Assembly: GCA_902168245.1 (NCBI GenBank)
Contig: CABHPA010000141.1
Coordinates: 26,985 to 90,984, forward strand
Source: Candidatus Melainabacteria bacterium
Lineage (GTDB): Bacteria > Cyanobacteriota > Vampirovibrionia > Vampirovibrionales > Vampirovibrionaceae
DNA length: 64,000 nt
Direction of reading: 5' to 3'
Position numbers and translations under genes: made by a program. The notes beneath the pieces are model-generated. The model was not told the DNA's origin. It did no database searches and worked only from the letters and a program-made list of their open reading frames with translations. Numbering within the stretch: position 1 is the first letter of the stretch; each line of letters starts with the position of its first letter. Positions 45,640-60,547 of this stretch are shown piece by piece.

Positions 45640-48519
45640 TTGTCATTCGTTCATGATTCTTCCTTCAATCGGCAACCCCGTTTCAATACCCGGCAGCACA
45701 AAGTTTTAGCGCCCCTCCCCCAGGTGCGGTTCGGCAGGATGGCTGTCACGGATTCCAGCGAATTAAAGCCTCGTTTTTGGCCTGGCGATCCATACGACTC
45801 CTACCACTACCAGTCTATTAAGCAAAGGCAGGCCAAAACCCTTGCCCAAGAAGTTTACCACCCGGAGGACAAAGACGAGGAGCAACCTCCTGATAAAAAG
45901 CCCTCATTGCAAAAAGTCAAAGAGCAAATTAATCATGAAGCGCCGCGCGGCTTCTTGATGAACATTCCGCCAGGCATCGCCAACACCGGCGATGTGGTCG
46001 GCAACATTACACTGGATTTATACCGGTTGCTCACGTTGCCAGTCAGCTTGCCGCTCAGCCTGGTTTCCTGGAGCGGCCAAAAACTCTATCGCGCCGCCAA
46101 AGGCCCGGTTACCCCAGCGGAACAGCGACAACAACAACGCAATGCCCAGAATCAAGCATTGAGGCTCGTGCAGCAGATTGAGAAGCGGGTGGATTTGGAT
46201 AACCTGAAAACCGAGGACGATGAAAAAATTCCCGAACTGGATGCCAAGGCAAGACTTTTTGTGGCGTTGGCGCAGCAGCCCGAATTCAGGTACCTGGCCT
46301 CGGCGGCATTGCCGAGCAGCGCGGGGGACATTGTGGCCGCGCCGTTTAAATGGTTCTACAAAGCGCCCCCGCATTTACCCACGCTGGTGGAAAAACTGGT
46401 GAACCTGGACTTCAGCGAAAAAGAAACGCCGGACAGCCAACCTGCATCTCTAATTAACGATGACCTGGAAGGCGGCGAAAACCCGGTTTTACAAAGGGCA
46501 AGGCAATTGGATCTGGATGTGGGGCACTCCGAAACCCAAAGCGTCTGTCATGAACTGGAGGCCTCCGGCTCCATTCCTTCCTGGGTAGGGCGGGGCGTTG
46601 CCTACGCCACGGCAAAAGGGATTGCTTACCCGACAACCATCGACGTCCGAAAATGGCTGCAATCCCAAAGCTGGCATCAGCCGCTTGATCAGCGAGAGAT
46701 GAGCGAGGCGGATTTCGCGCAAGCCATTAAAAAGGGAAAGGTTCCGCCCACCAAAGACCCGCATCGATTTGCGGTTCTCACCAAAAAGGAGTCCGAAATC
46801 AACGTGTACCCCAAAGGGGTTTGGCAAAGCATTAAAAATCTGGCCACCTGGAGTACTCCCGCCCCGTTGCATACGCAAAAAATACCGTTACAGGTTCACA
46901 GCGCCAATGGCAACCTTAAAATGCTGCTGGCCATGATGACCAAGGGCAAAGAGGCCGATATCCCCGACTTTGCGCCGGATACGGTGGTCAGCGTCAAGGT
47001 GAGGAACACCAGGAAGTTTAAGGAAAAAGTGCTTCAGCCGCTGGTCGATACCTTCCGGGTTACGGACAAGGTCAGGCTGAAAAACGGAAAAATGGTAGAA
47101 ATCAAGGAAGCCTGTTTATGGCCCTTTATTGAAGCCGTGCTGACCGAAGGCGAAAACGGCCTGGGGCCGAACTGTACGGTGAAGGGAACCGATCAGAAGT
47201 GCTTTGACCTGCTGGCCGACGCCAAGGTCTTTAAATTCAAATGCTCCGACAAAAAGCTGGAAAAATTCCTGAACGAGCGTTTACGCGACAAAACCGATCC
47301 GGTCATGCGGGAGCTTCGGGCAAAGCTGGCGGTTATCCAGGTAATCAGCATGCAGTACGCCGAGCAGGTTGACATTAAAGAAACCGTTGCAGCCTTGGCC
47401 AAAGGCGCCGTGGTGGGCATCGGCGGCGAAACGATGATTGAGCATCTGATACCGCACCCCAAAGAGGGCGAGCACATTATGACCCAGGGCAGTTACTGGG
47501 CGAACTGGGCGCTGATGAGCCTGGTGGACGCCTACGATAACTGGCAGGGGGAACAAGGTTCGCTGGAAGCGGATTTGAAAGGCATGGGCCTGAAAAACAC
47601 ACCCAAAGACGTCTTTGGGCAGGATCAAAAACCAACCATCGGCCAGCGCCTCAAGCTATTCTTCAAGCGGGACGCCGACGGCCCCGCGGGAATGTCGGTG
47701 GGTACCGCGCAATTCTCTGCGGTGCAAGGCGCGGCGTTGGGCGGCCTGTTCTCGCTGGGCACGGCAATCCCGTTCAGCAAAAGAGACACCCCGACCTGGG
47801 AACTGGGAATCGCCTCAGGCGCCACCGCACTGGGCACCGCGCTTTCCATCCCGCTCAATTACGGCTATACCAAGCCGAGAGTCATGATGTCCTACAACGA
47901 GGCGTTAAAAGCAGGCCGACTAAAGCTACCCGCCGATATCGACCCGAACGACGAAAAAGCGGTGAAGGCGCATATCGACAGAATGGCCACCCAGGACATG
48001 ATGGCGCGTATTGGCCTTCAGGCATCCGCCAAGGCTTACACGATCGTCGGCCCCGCCATGGGTTCCCTGTGGGCGCTACGGGCAGCGGGATTCTCCAGAG
48101 AAACCGTACAGGCGCTTGCGTTCGGCTTGACCCCAGGCGCCGAAAACGCGAGCAGGGGCCTGTTGACTGCGGCAAAACTATACAAGCTGCCTATTGCCCA
48201 CCAGTTAAACCCCTGGTATACCACTTTCCACGAAAACATTGACGATACCGAGCGAATGACCCTGCTTTCCATGCTTCAGGGCAACGAACACGCCGCGCCT
48301 TACCGAAACGAGATACGACAAGGATTTAACGATTTCTGGTCTCGTCGCAGCGCCGGACTGATGGACTTTATGACGAACTGGCTGCCTTTGCCGGTGCCAA
48401 TTCAGCCGGTGCTGACCCATAAACGGAAAATTGATTATGTGAAACCCGAACAGGCAACGGGACAAGAGGAGCAAGCAGGCTGGCTTAAGCGTTTATTGCC
48501 GTTGAGGCTATTCAGCTAA
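45640..48519 (+). CDS. 959-residue orphan protein with hydrophobic segments
   Basis: The start is a TTG at 45640, since no in-frame ATG occurs before residue 34. The N-terminal ~35 residues are basic and end in LAPLPQVRFG. A charged stretch (PEDKDEEQPPDKKP) is followed by a hydrophobic segment at ~118-140 (LYRLLTLPVSLPLSLVSW). The middle is mixed alpha/beta. Later hydrophobic stretches include AALAKGAVVGIGGETMIEHL (~587-607) and VGTAQFSAVQGAALGGLFSL (~688-707), then GIASGATALGTALSIPLNYG. The C-terminus is basic. I recognise no domain. It may be a membrane-active or membrane-associated protein restricted to this lineage. Confidence 0.75.
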   Translation: MSFVHDSSFNRQPRFNTRQHKVLAPLPQVRFGRMAVTDSSELKPRFWPGDPYDSYHYQSIKQRQAKTLAQEVYHPEDKDEEQPPDKKPSLQKVKEQINHEAPRGFLMNIPPGIANTGDVVGNITLDLYRLLTLPVSLPLSLVSWSGQKLYRAAKGPVTPAEQRQQQRNAQNQALRLVQQIEKRVDLDNLKTEDDEKIPELDAKARLFVALAQQPEFRYLASAALPSSAGDIVAAPFKWFYKAPPHLPTLVEKLVNLDFSEKETPDSQPASLINDDLEGGENPVLQRARQLDLDVGHSETQSVCHELEASGSIPSWVGRGVAYATAKGIAYPTTIDVRKWLQSQSWHQPLDQREMSEADFAQAIKKGKVPPTKDPHRFAVLTKKESEINVYPKGVWQSIKNLATWSTPAPLHTQKIPLQVHSANGNLKMLLAMMTKGKEADIPDFAPDTVVSVKVRNTRKFKEKVLQPLVDTFRVTDKVRLKNGKMVEIKEACLWPFIEAVLTEGENGLGPNCTVKGTDQKCFDLLADAKVFKFKCSDKKLEKFLNERLRDKTDPVMRELRAKLAVIQVISMQYAEQVDIKETVAALAKGAVVGIGGETMIEHLIPHPKEGEHIMTQGSYWANWALMSLVDAYDNWQGEQGSLEADLKGMGLKNTPKDVFGQDQKPTIGQRLKLFFKRDADGPAGMSVGTAQFSAVQGAALGGLFSLGTAIPFSKRDTPTWELGIASGATALGTALSIPLNYGYTKPRVMMSYNEALKAGRLKLPADIDPNDEKAVKAHIDRMATQDMMARIGLQASAKAYTIVGPAMGSLWALRAAGFSRETVQALAFGLTPGAENASRGLLTAAKLYKLPIAHQLNPWYTTFHENIDDTERMTLLSMLQGNEHAAPYRNEIRQGFNDFWSRRSAGLMDFMTNWLPLPVPIQPVLTHKRKIDYVKPEQATGQEEQAGWLKRLLPLRLFS

Positions 48520-48556
48520 GCGACACCGGCTTTGGGCGGTTCCGGTTCGGCTTGCA

Positions 48557-49423
48557 TTATTTATGGCGCTTCAATAATTTGATTAAATCGGTATCATAAG
48601 CCGGAATCGCCAAAAACTGCGGGCCGGATTTAAAATTATTCAGCTCGTAGTGAAAGTTGGTAAATTCCACGCCATCCGGGCAAATTTTACCCACAATATA
48701 ACCGCGCTCATTGAAAAAGTTGTAAAAATCCTTCATCAGGAAATAGGCATCCGAGTTTTGGTAGCCGTATTCAAACTGCACACAACGGATTTTCCTGGCC
48801 TTCAGCATCTCGTCGAATCCCAGCACAACCAGATGTTCGGCGCCTTCCACATCGATTTTAAGGTAATCAATCGATTCCACTTGGCAGGTGGCGCAATAAG
48901 CATCCCCGGTGGTCACGTTTGCGCTGATGTCTTTGGCGGCGAGGTAATATTCATAAAAGGTGGCGTTGTTGAGCAAGGTGTTAAAGGCGCTGTCCGGCTC
49001 GTAGTCTTTATAGTTTGCCCAGGTGGTGGTATTGGCCAAACCAAAATTATTGAGGATAAAATTTTCACCCTGCAAATGCTGCTGGGTGATTGGGAATGTG
49101 GTCGGGGAAAGCTCAAAGGCATGAATTTTGGCTTGCGGGAAGTAATTCCTGGCCGCAAGCGCCCAGTTGCCGGTATAGGTTCCCACATCAAAAACCGTAG
49201 TGAAATTCAGGCCGGATAATAATTGCAGTAAACGAAACTCGCCATTTTTATTGGGGTCGGGGGAAAAGCCGTTGGCAGCGTCCAAAAACCGGGTGGCCAA
49301 ACCTTTCAACGCCTCGGACAATTCATTGTTTTTGCGGGACGCATGCCCGATAAAGTCTTCTTTTGAAGCGATGTACTGAAGGATATCAACCAAATCTTTC
49401 AGAATGGGATCGTTGCTAGACAT
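48557..49423 (-). CDS. FkbM family methyltransferase
   Basis: 288 residues from the ATG at 49423, preceded by AAGGA; the upstream TTG-type start at 49471 is unlikely. The SAM-binding motif is VFDVGTYTGNWALAARNYFP, with HAFELSPTTF as motif II. The FkbM hallmark IDYLKIDVEGAEHLVVLGF is followed by IRCVQFEYG. Family members O-methylate sugars or other hydroxyls, often in surface-glycan and natural-product clusters. It lies beside a glycosyltransferase and a 2-oxoglutarate oxygenase, suggesting a glycan- or glycopeptide-modifying group. Confidence 0.9.
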   Translation of the reverse strand: MSSNDPILKDLVDILQYIASKEDFIGHASRKNNELSEALKGLATRFLDAANGFSPDPNKNGEFRLLQLLSGLNFTTVFDVGTYTGNWALAARNYFPQAKIHAFELSPTTFPITQQHLQGENFILNNFGLANTTTWANYKDYEPDSAFNTLLNNATFYEYYLAAKDISANVTTGDAYCATCQVESIDYLKIDVEGAEHLVVLGFDEMLKARKIRCVQFEYGYQNSDAYFLMKDFYNFFNERGYIVGKICPDGVEFTNFHYELNNFKSGPQFLAIPAYDTDLIKLLKRHK

Positions 49424-49561
49424 AGAAGCAGTCCTTAATAAGCTTGGGAAATAAGCTTGGCGTGAATCCAACCCGGCGATTGACGACCGCCTTCCTTAGT
49501 AGATTTTAGAGAGTAAAGCGGCAAAAGGTATCGTACAAATACTGGAGATGACAAACGCCGC

Positions 49562-50458
49562 CTATGCTTCGTATACCGGCGAACCATGCGGCGCCAACTT
49601 CCTCAACGGATCCAGTTTCATCAGGATGCCTTGTGCCACCAGTTGCTCCATCAGTTCCGGCGGTGGGATCAGGCGGTTAAAAAACGCTTCCGCCTCAGTG
49701 AAATCTCCGGTTTTAACGCATTGCTGGTATACATCCCGTGAAGCCATGTAAAACGTAATCGTGTTGGGCTTGTTCGGATCGGAAAACCAGAAGTCGCTAA
49801 AAACCCCCAGGTTTTCGTATTTCCGCTTCCAGAGATCGAAGGTGCAGTTGGGATAATGCAATACAAACGGCTTGGGGAGATATTTCAAGGTCTCTCCCTT
49901 AATATTGCCGAACTGGTGCGGCCCTATGGAACATAACCCCGGATGCACGCGCCCGGCCCCCTTGCCGTTGACATAAGCCAGAAAAAACCAGGGATCATGG
50001 CTCCACCGGTTATGCTGGCCGTTCACCTTAAAGTAACGGCAATCCTCAAACACGTTATCCGATGCCCATACCGGAATCGCCTCATGGTTGGTGAATAGCA
50101 CCTGGCCTACCGCCGGGTTGCAGAATAACACCTCAAGCTCCAGGCGGGTGGCGCACATAAGCTCATCCATATCAATGTGAATCAGCCAGTCAATACCCAT
50201 ATCAAGGCAGGCTTTAACGGTTTGCTGGATATTCTCGTCCTGTCGCACCATATTGTTGTCAATGGGTGAATCGTACAGCCTGGTTTGGGAACCTGGGAAA
50301 TAATGAATATTCGAAGCCTTTGGCAGAAAGGGCAACTGAAGCTCCACATGGTTATCGCAAAATACAAAAAGTTGATCCACCAGGGTCAGGTGGTACTGAA
50401 CCCAGGTGTTAAATGAAGAATCCAGGTTCTTGACCGTGGTAGAAATAGCAATTTTCAT
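49562..50458 (-). CDS. glycosyltransferase (GT2/GT92-like, DUF23 type)
   Basis: 298 residues. The N-terminus MKIAISTTVKN is followed by WVQYHLTLVDQLFVFCDN, typical of nucleotide-sugar-binding GT-A domains of the Glyco_tranf_2_4 or DUF23 class. The metal-binding DxD is in WLIHIDMDELM. A conserved His/Pro-rich region follows (RVHPGLCSIGPHQFG, then VLHYPNCTFDLWKRKYENLG). Proteins of this type transfer galactose or related sugars. Genome neighbours are an FkbM methyltransferase and a prolyl-hydroxylase-like enzyme. A duplicated glycan-binding module is not seen. Confidence 0.85.
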   Translation of the reverse strand: MKIAISTTVKNLDSSFNTWVQYHLTLVDQLFVFCDNHVELQLPFLPKASNIHYFPGSQTRLYDSPIDNNMVRQDENIQQTVKACLDMGIDWLIHIDMDELMCATRLELEVLFCNPAVGQVLFTNHEAIPVWASDNVFEDCRYFKVNGQHNRWSHDPWFFLAYVNGKGAGRVHPGLCSIGPHQFGNIKGETLKYLPKPFVLHYPNCTFDLWKRKYENLGVFSDFWFSDPNKPNTITFYMASRDVYQQCVKTGDFTEAEAFFNRLIPPPELMEQLVAQGILMKLDPLRKLAPHGSPVYEA

Positions 50459-50825
50459 GGGGAATCCAATTCCTGGGCTATAGGCGGCTTTGTAAACAAA
50501 GGGCTATGAGTCTCCAAAACGCGACATGCTCAGCCTCATACAAACCTGCGTGTGCGGTCGTACCACCAATGTCAAGAGATTCTCTTGTACCATAACGGCT
50601 CATGGCACAATGCGCTTCCGCTGTATGGTGTAGATAGCGCAACAGGGCCAGCAGGCGCATTTGCCTCGGCGGTAACGGCATCCAGCATTCCAGGCGGGGC
50701 GTTCTATAACTCTGTGTAAGTTTGTAAATAGGAAAGCATTTTCCATTTTTTAATTGTTTTTATTCTATTAAAGATTGGAAACTTTGGTTTTATTTTTTTG
50801 GGCATTAAAATTGGAGGGCGACCGA
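50459..50825. other. divergent intergenic region with a GC-rich, coding-like patch
   Basis: 367 bases between the divergent glycosyltransferase and oxygenase genes. A GC-rich stretch from 50510 to 50719 is open on the plus strand without an ATG and ends in SSIPGGAFYNSV before TAA. It is also open on the minus strand. The last ~100 bases are AT-rich and probably hold the oxygenase promoter. Confidence 0.4.
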
Positions 50826-51437
50826 ATGCCAGCAAAAGTTTGCGAAGAAATTGCTATATGTCCCAGAATTACGCTTCTTGAAGGCTTTTTGTCGCCGGAA
50901 GAATGCCAGCACCTGATTCATTTGGGAGAGGGCTTATTGGCGCCCTCCCAGGTATATCCGGACGGGGATGGCGCGTTGCACACCAATTCCCGCCTGCGGG
51001 ACAGCTCAAGCTCCTTTTTGCCGATTGGCCAAACCCCTATGCTGGCGGATATTGAACGTCGAATCGCGGCCCTGGTCAATCTGCCTACCCTGCATGGGGA
51101 ATCCATGCAACTCCTTAATTATCAGGTGGGCCAGTACTATAGCCCCCACATCGACTTTTTCGCCCCCACCAACCCCAGTTGCAAGGACACCTTGGCCTAT
51201 GGCGGGCAACGGATCGCCACCTGCCTGCTGTACCTGAACACGCCCAAATCAGGCGGCGAAACGCACTTTGTGAAGCATGGCATTAAAATCGTACCCATCC
51301 AGGGGAATGCCGTCCTGTTTTACAACGTGTTGCCCAACGGGGAAGAGGACTGGAGCAGCTTGCATGCCTCCATCGCGGTCACAGAGGGCGAAAAATGGGT
51401 CGCCACCAAATGGATTCGGGAAAAGCCCCAGCGCTAG
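50826..51437 (+). CDS. 2-oxoglutarate/Fe(II) oxygenase, prolyl 4-hydroxylase type
   Basis: 203 residues from the ATG at 50826, which has GGAGGG seven bases upstream; the longer frame starting at 50775 lacks this. P4Hc domain features: ITLLEGFLSPEECQHLIHLG, the iron ligands in YYSPHIDFF (HxD) and a distal His in WSSLHASIAV, and the 2-oxoglutarate-binding Lys in EKWVATKWI. GGETHFVKHGIKIVPIQGNA gives the jelly-roll core. Bacterial members hydroxylate prolines in proteins such as EF-Tu, collagen-like or glycosylated proteins. The nearby glycosyltransferase could act on the hydroxyl it creates (inference). A strong hairpin follows. Confidence 0.9.
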   Translation: MPAKVCEEIAICPRITLLEGFLSPEECQHLIHLGEGLLAPSQVYPDGDGALHTNSRLRDSSSSFLPIGQTPMLADIERRIAALVNLPTLHGESMQLLNYQVGQYYSPHIDFFAPTNPSCKDTLAYGGQRIATCLLYLNTPKSGGETHFVKHGIKIVPIQGNAVLFYNVLPNGEEDWSSLHASIAVTEGEKWVATKWIREKPQR

Positions 51438-51456
51438 GAACCCGATCAATCAATTC

Positions 51457-51496
51457 AAACGCGACAGCCGGGCAATTGAGTCCGGCTGTCGCGTTT
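51457..51496 (+). terminator. strong hairpin after the oxygenase gene
   Basis: A perfect 14-base stem (AAACGCGACAGCCG, 51457-51470; CGGCTGTCGCGTTT, 51483-51496) with a 12-base loop. The 3' arm itself ends in GTTT and there is no longer T-run. Placed 20 bases after the stop codon. Confidence 0.8.
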
Positions 51497-51605
51497 CAGT
51501 CCGCATTCAAGCGAACGGGCTATGGTTTATAAACTTTCTTAAAGAAATCCCGAGGCGATTATAAGGCTATTTTGGCAGAATGCTTTATTTGAGCGACCTA
51601 AAATG

Positions 51606-51632
51606 TTATTGTGCTATAGACAATAATATTGT
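51606..51632. promoter_or_regulatory. palindromic operator-like element before gltB
   Basis: TTATTGT (51606-51612) and ACAATAA (51620-51626) form a perfect inverted repeat around a seven-base AT-rich spacer, GCTATAG, and a third half-site TATTGT follows at once. It lies 54-80 bases before the gltB ATG, in AT-rich DNA, a good position for a regulator of nitrogen assimilation. It is not the classical NtcA box (GTA-N8-TAC). Confidence 0.45.
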
Positions 51633-51685
51633 TGTAAATTTCACACCTTGGGATCAGTTTTAGGATGTTCGGTTAGGAAGTACGG

Positions 51686-57642
<5,957 letters not shown>

Positions 57643-57685
57643 GCACACAGAGGCGTGTTAACCCACGGGCAACCGTCCACAACTA

Positions 57686-58600
57686 TTAAAGACGTTTCAG
57701 CAAGTCTTTTGCGCCTTTAGCCCACCCACTCCACGGCCCTTTTCCCTTGGAAGCGGACTTGACTTGGCTTGGCAGGTCAGAGGTGGAATAATTCTTGGGC
57801 CGATGGGATGAGGATGGATGGCGCTTGGAGGAGGAACTTCCATTGCCAGTATTGTAAACAAAAGCGGTTGGCTGGGCTACGGAGCGGGAATGGTGATGCC
57901 CGGACGATGACCTGGTATCCTTCCTGGGAGTTTTTTCTTTTTCTCGTTTTTTGTCTCGCCCAGCCTTTTGAATGGCGCGCATGGTCGCTTCATTCATTTC
58001 AGTTGGATCGATTGGCCGACGCCCTTCTCCTCCTGTGGTGGTAAAAACACTGTTGGCAGGGCCGATTAGCTTATCTCCATAAGTCTTGGGAATATCCCTT
58101 GGTGCTTTGCCATGTTTAAAATCACCTTTCCTCGGATCAAAAAAGACGCCATCCTGCCCTCTGTTGGTCGCGCGTGAAAACCCCGTGCGCCCCACCTCTT
58201 CACGCTTGGCCTTTCGGCTGTATACATTCGGCTCAGGAGGCGCATTAATACCCAAAGGCTCGTCTGGCGGGTGTTGACGACGATGTTCCACCCATTCCTG
58301 GTGGCGTCGACGGCGCTCCATATCTTGCATCACAAGCTCGGGAGGCGGAGGGGCAAACATCATTCCTGGAGGCGGGGGACCGAACATTCCGGGAGGCGGC
58401 GGGCCGGGGAATAACACAGGCACTGGTGCAGGGGTGATGACAACTGGCGGACGGGAACCGGTAGAGTAGATCGTCACCGAATCCGATGCATAAATGGGAG
58501 TGGTGGCATATGAGTGGGCACCATAACTACTGAACGAACGGCTTCTAGAGCGAGAGGTCATACCGAATAACAAGGGGGATAAGTGGGAGTGCAGTCTCAT
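57686..58600 (-). CDS. proline-rich, basic low-complexity orphan protein
   Basis: 304 residues. The first ~14 residues (LSPLLFG) resemble the FG-containing N-termini of two other orphans here. Residues ~55-90 contain repeated PGPPPPGMFGPPPPGMMF-like units. The rest is rich in Arg, Lys, Ser and His (RRRRH, KKREKEKTPRK, SSSGHHHSRS), probably intrinsically disordered and nucleic-acid- or surface-binding. No domain is recognised, and the ribosome site is weak. Codon use follows the neighbours, which supports a real gene. Confidence 0.6.
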   Translation of the reverse strand: MRLHSHLSPLLFGMTSRSRSRSFSSYGAHSYATTPIYASDSVTIYSTGSRPPVVITPAPVPVLFPGPPPPGMFGPPPPGMMFAPPPPELVMQDMERRRRHQEWVEHRRQHPPDEPLGINAPPEPNVYSRKAKREEVGRTGFSRATNRGQDGVFFDPRKGDFKHGKAPRDIPKTYGDKLIGPANSVFTTTGGEGRRPIDPTEMNEATMRAIQKAGRDKKREKEKTPRKDTRSSSGHHHSRSVAQPTAFVYNTGNGSSSSKRHPSSSHRPKNYSTSDLPSQVKSASKGKGPWSGWAKGAKDLLKRL

Positions 58601-58966
58601 TGCGTCACCATTTCCATTTGAGTTTTGGTCATTGGGGGGAGGAAATTATGCCGTCCACAACCGGGCGGGAAGGGCTTATAGCAGGCTCCAAGGCAAAACC
58701 GGCCCGGCCAAAAAACAGTCAAAAGATAATTCAATTCAGGCTTGATCCCTATTCTTGATCAACGGCTCCCCACGTCAATAGCCAACGAGCGATTCGGGTA
58801 AAATTGCATTTTCAATTTAAGTAAGCGTTAAAATCAGCCCATCCGAATAATGGGCAATTGAAACCGCACCAATACCAGCATAACGCAGAGGCTTGCCAAA
58901 GCGCCAAGCTTAACCCGCCTCTTCCGGCTTTTTCCGCTTTGAAACCGTTTTGAGTCTAAACGAGTA
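58601..58966. other. intergenic region
   Basis: 366 bases between two minus-strand genes. It should hold the promoter of the proline-rich orphan and the end of the histidine kinase transcript. The only structure I see is a TTGATC...GATCAA-type repeat near 58742-58762. No ORF, tRNA or repeat is supported. Confidence 0.4.
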
Positions 58967-60547
58967 TTATTCCAAGCTGGGTTGGTTCAGCTTGGCGTTA
59001 AAAGCCTGGGATGGCGCCTGGGACAGCATGGAGGATTGCCAGGCAGGGGGCTGTAGACTGGAAATCTCGTTACCCTGCTGCTGCGGTTGCGCTTGAACCG
59101 GCAGATAAACAAAAAACGTAGCGCCCTGCCCTTCCTGGCTGGTGGCGGTCAACTGCCCACCATGCCGCTCCACGATGCGCTGGCAAATGGATAAGCCGAT
59201 GCCCGTGCCGGGATAGACATTGGCCGAATGCAGGCGCTGAAAGGGCTGAAAAATGGTTTTACAGTCCTTTTCAGAGAAGCCAATCCCGTTGTCCTGGATC
59301 GAAATCTGGCAAAACCCGTTCAGCAGGGCTTCTCCCTTAATGCGAATCAGGCAGGCCTCATTTTGCTTTTTAAACTTCAGGCTGTTGGTTAAAAGGTTCT
59401 GGAAAAGCTGTTCCAACTGAACGGGATCTCCCTGCACCATGCCCAGGTAGCCCACGTTAACAGTGGCGTTCTGCTCCTGAATGGCCGTTTCCAAGGTGCC
59501 TAACACATTTTCAACCACATTGTCCAGTGAAACGGCCTGGAAAGTGCGGCCTTTACGATGCACCTGGGACAGGGAGAGCAAATCGGTTATCAACTGCTGC
59601 ATTTTAAAAATGGTCGTCTGGATGCGCTGTCGGGTATCCTCGGCGTCTTCGCCATCCTGGGTCATCAGCATCTCGGAAAACACCTGGATTTTCCGCAGCG
59701 GCGCTTGCAAGTCATGCGAAGCGATCATCGCGAACTGCTCCAGATCCTTATTGCTCTGCTCCAGCCGGGCAGTATAATACTGCAGGGTTTCCTCGGCATG
59801 AACGCGGGCCGTGATATCCCGCACCGTTCCCAAAATGCCTTGCGGTTTGCCGAACTGATCTTTGAACACCCCTTTCACAGCCAGGAAAGCCCGTTTCTGG
59901 CCGTCCATGGTGCTGAGTTTATCTTCCACCGTATGCGTTTCGCCGGTTTCCAGCACTTTCTGGTCGCTTTGACAGATTCTTTCGGCGGCTTCCGGCGGAA
60001 AAACGTCCCGATCCGTCTTGCCCAGGATCTCATGCACCGGCCTGCCCAGGAACCTGGCCCCTGCCGGGTTAATCAACAGATAACGGCCCGCGGTGTTCTT
60101 CACCCAAATGGCGTCGCTGGATTCCTTCAGGAACGATTCCAGGATCTCGGCGCTGTACAAGGGGCGCGGATCCCGGGACTGATTAAGCTGGGCGTTTTGC
60201 AGCAAATGCACCAGCGGCATTAAATGGTGTTTTTGAACGAAGGTGGTAATGCCCAGCCCCAACGCCGAAGCCATGACGGATTCTTCCGGCCCATCCAGCA
60301 ACAGGCAAAAGGTTCCCGAAAAATGCACCGACTGGGCATATTCGAACACGCCCTGAAACGGCAAGGCCATCGAAGCGGAGTCCGACAGCAGAAAATGGAT
60401 CGGCTGGCCGCTGTTTTGCTCAAACAGGGCGTCCCAGTTCGTCGCCCGAATGACATGCACCGGCGCTTGCTGCGCGCGAAGGTACTGAGCCAACCAGTGG
60501 TGCGTCTCGTCAAACTCGGAAGCCAATAATAGATTGAAAGTCGTCAT
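58967..60547 (-). CDS. PAS-domain sensor histidine kinase with degenerate receiver-like N-terminus
   Basis: About 526 residues from the ATG at 60547 (MTTFNLLLASEFD); a longer frame to 60613 is open, and neither has a clear ribosome site. Residues ~1-130 look like a receiver domain, but the usual phospho-acceptor context is replaced by HFLLSDSASMALPF, so it is probably inactive. A PAS domain follows at ~150-265 (DAIWVKNTAGRYLLINPAGARFLG). HisKA has FAMIASHDLQAPLRKIQVF, where the His in SHDLQ is the acceptor, and the HATPase has DNGIGFSEKD and GTGIGLSI. No membrane helices, so it is cytoplasmic and may sense a soluble or partner signal, like phytochrome-related kinases. Confidence 0.88.
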   Translation of the reverse strand: MTTFNLLLASEFDETHHWLAQYLRAQQAPVHVIRATNWDALFEQNSGQPIHFLLSDSASMALPFQGVFEYAQSVHFSGTFCLLLDGPEESVMASALGLGITTFVQKHHLMPLVHLLQNAQLNQSRDPRPLYSAEILESFLKESSDAIWVKNTAGRYLLINPAGARFLGRPVHEILGKTDRDVFPPEAAERICQSDQKVLETGETHTVEDKLSTMDGQKRAFLAVKGVFKDQFGKPQGILGTVRDITARVHAEETLQYYTARLEQSNKDLEQFAMIASHDLQAPLRKIQVFSEMLMTQDGEDAEDTRQRIQTTIFKMQQLITDLLSLSQVHRKGRTFQAVSLDNVVENVLGTLETAIQEQNATVNVGYLGMVQGDPVQLEQLFQNLLTNSLKFKKQNEACLIRIKGEALLNGFCQISIQDNGIGFSEKDCKTIFQPFQRLHSANVYPGTGIGLSICQRIVERHGGQLTATSQEGQGATFFVYLPVQAQPQQQGNEISSLQPPAWQSSMLSQAPSQAFNAKLNQPSLE

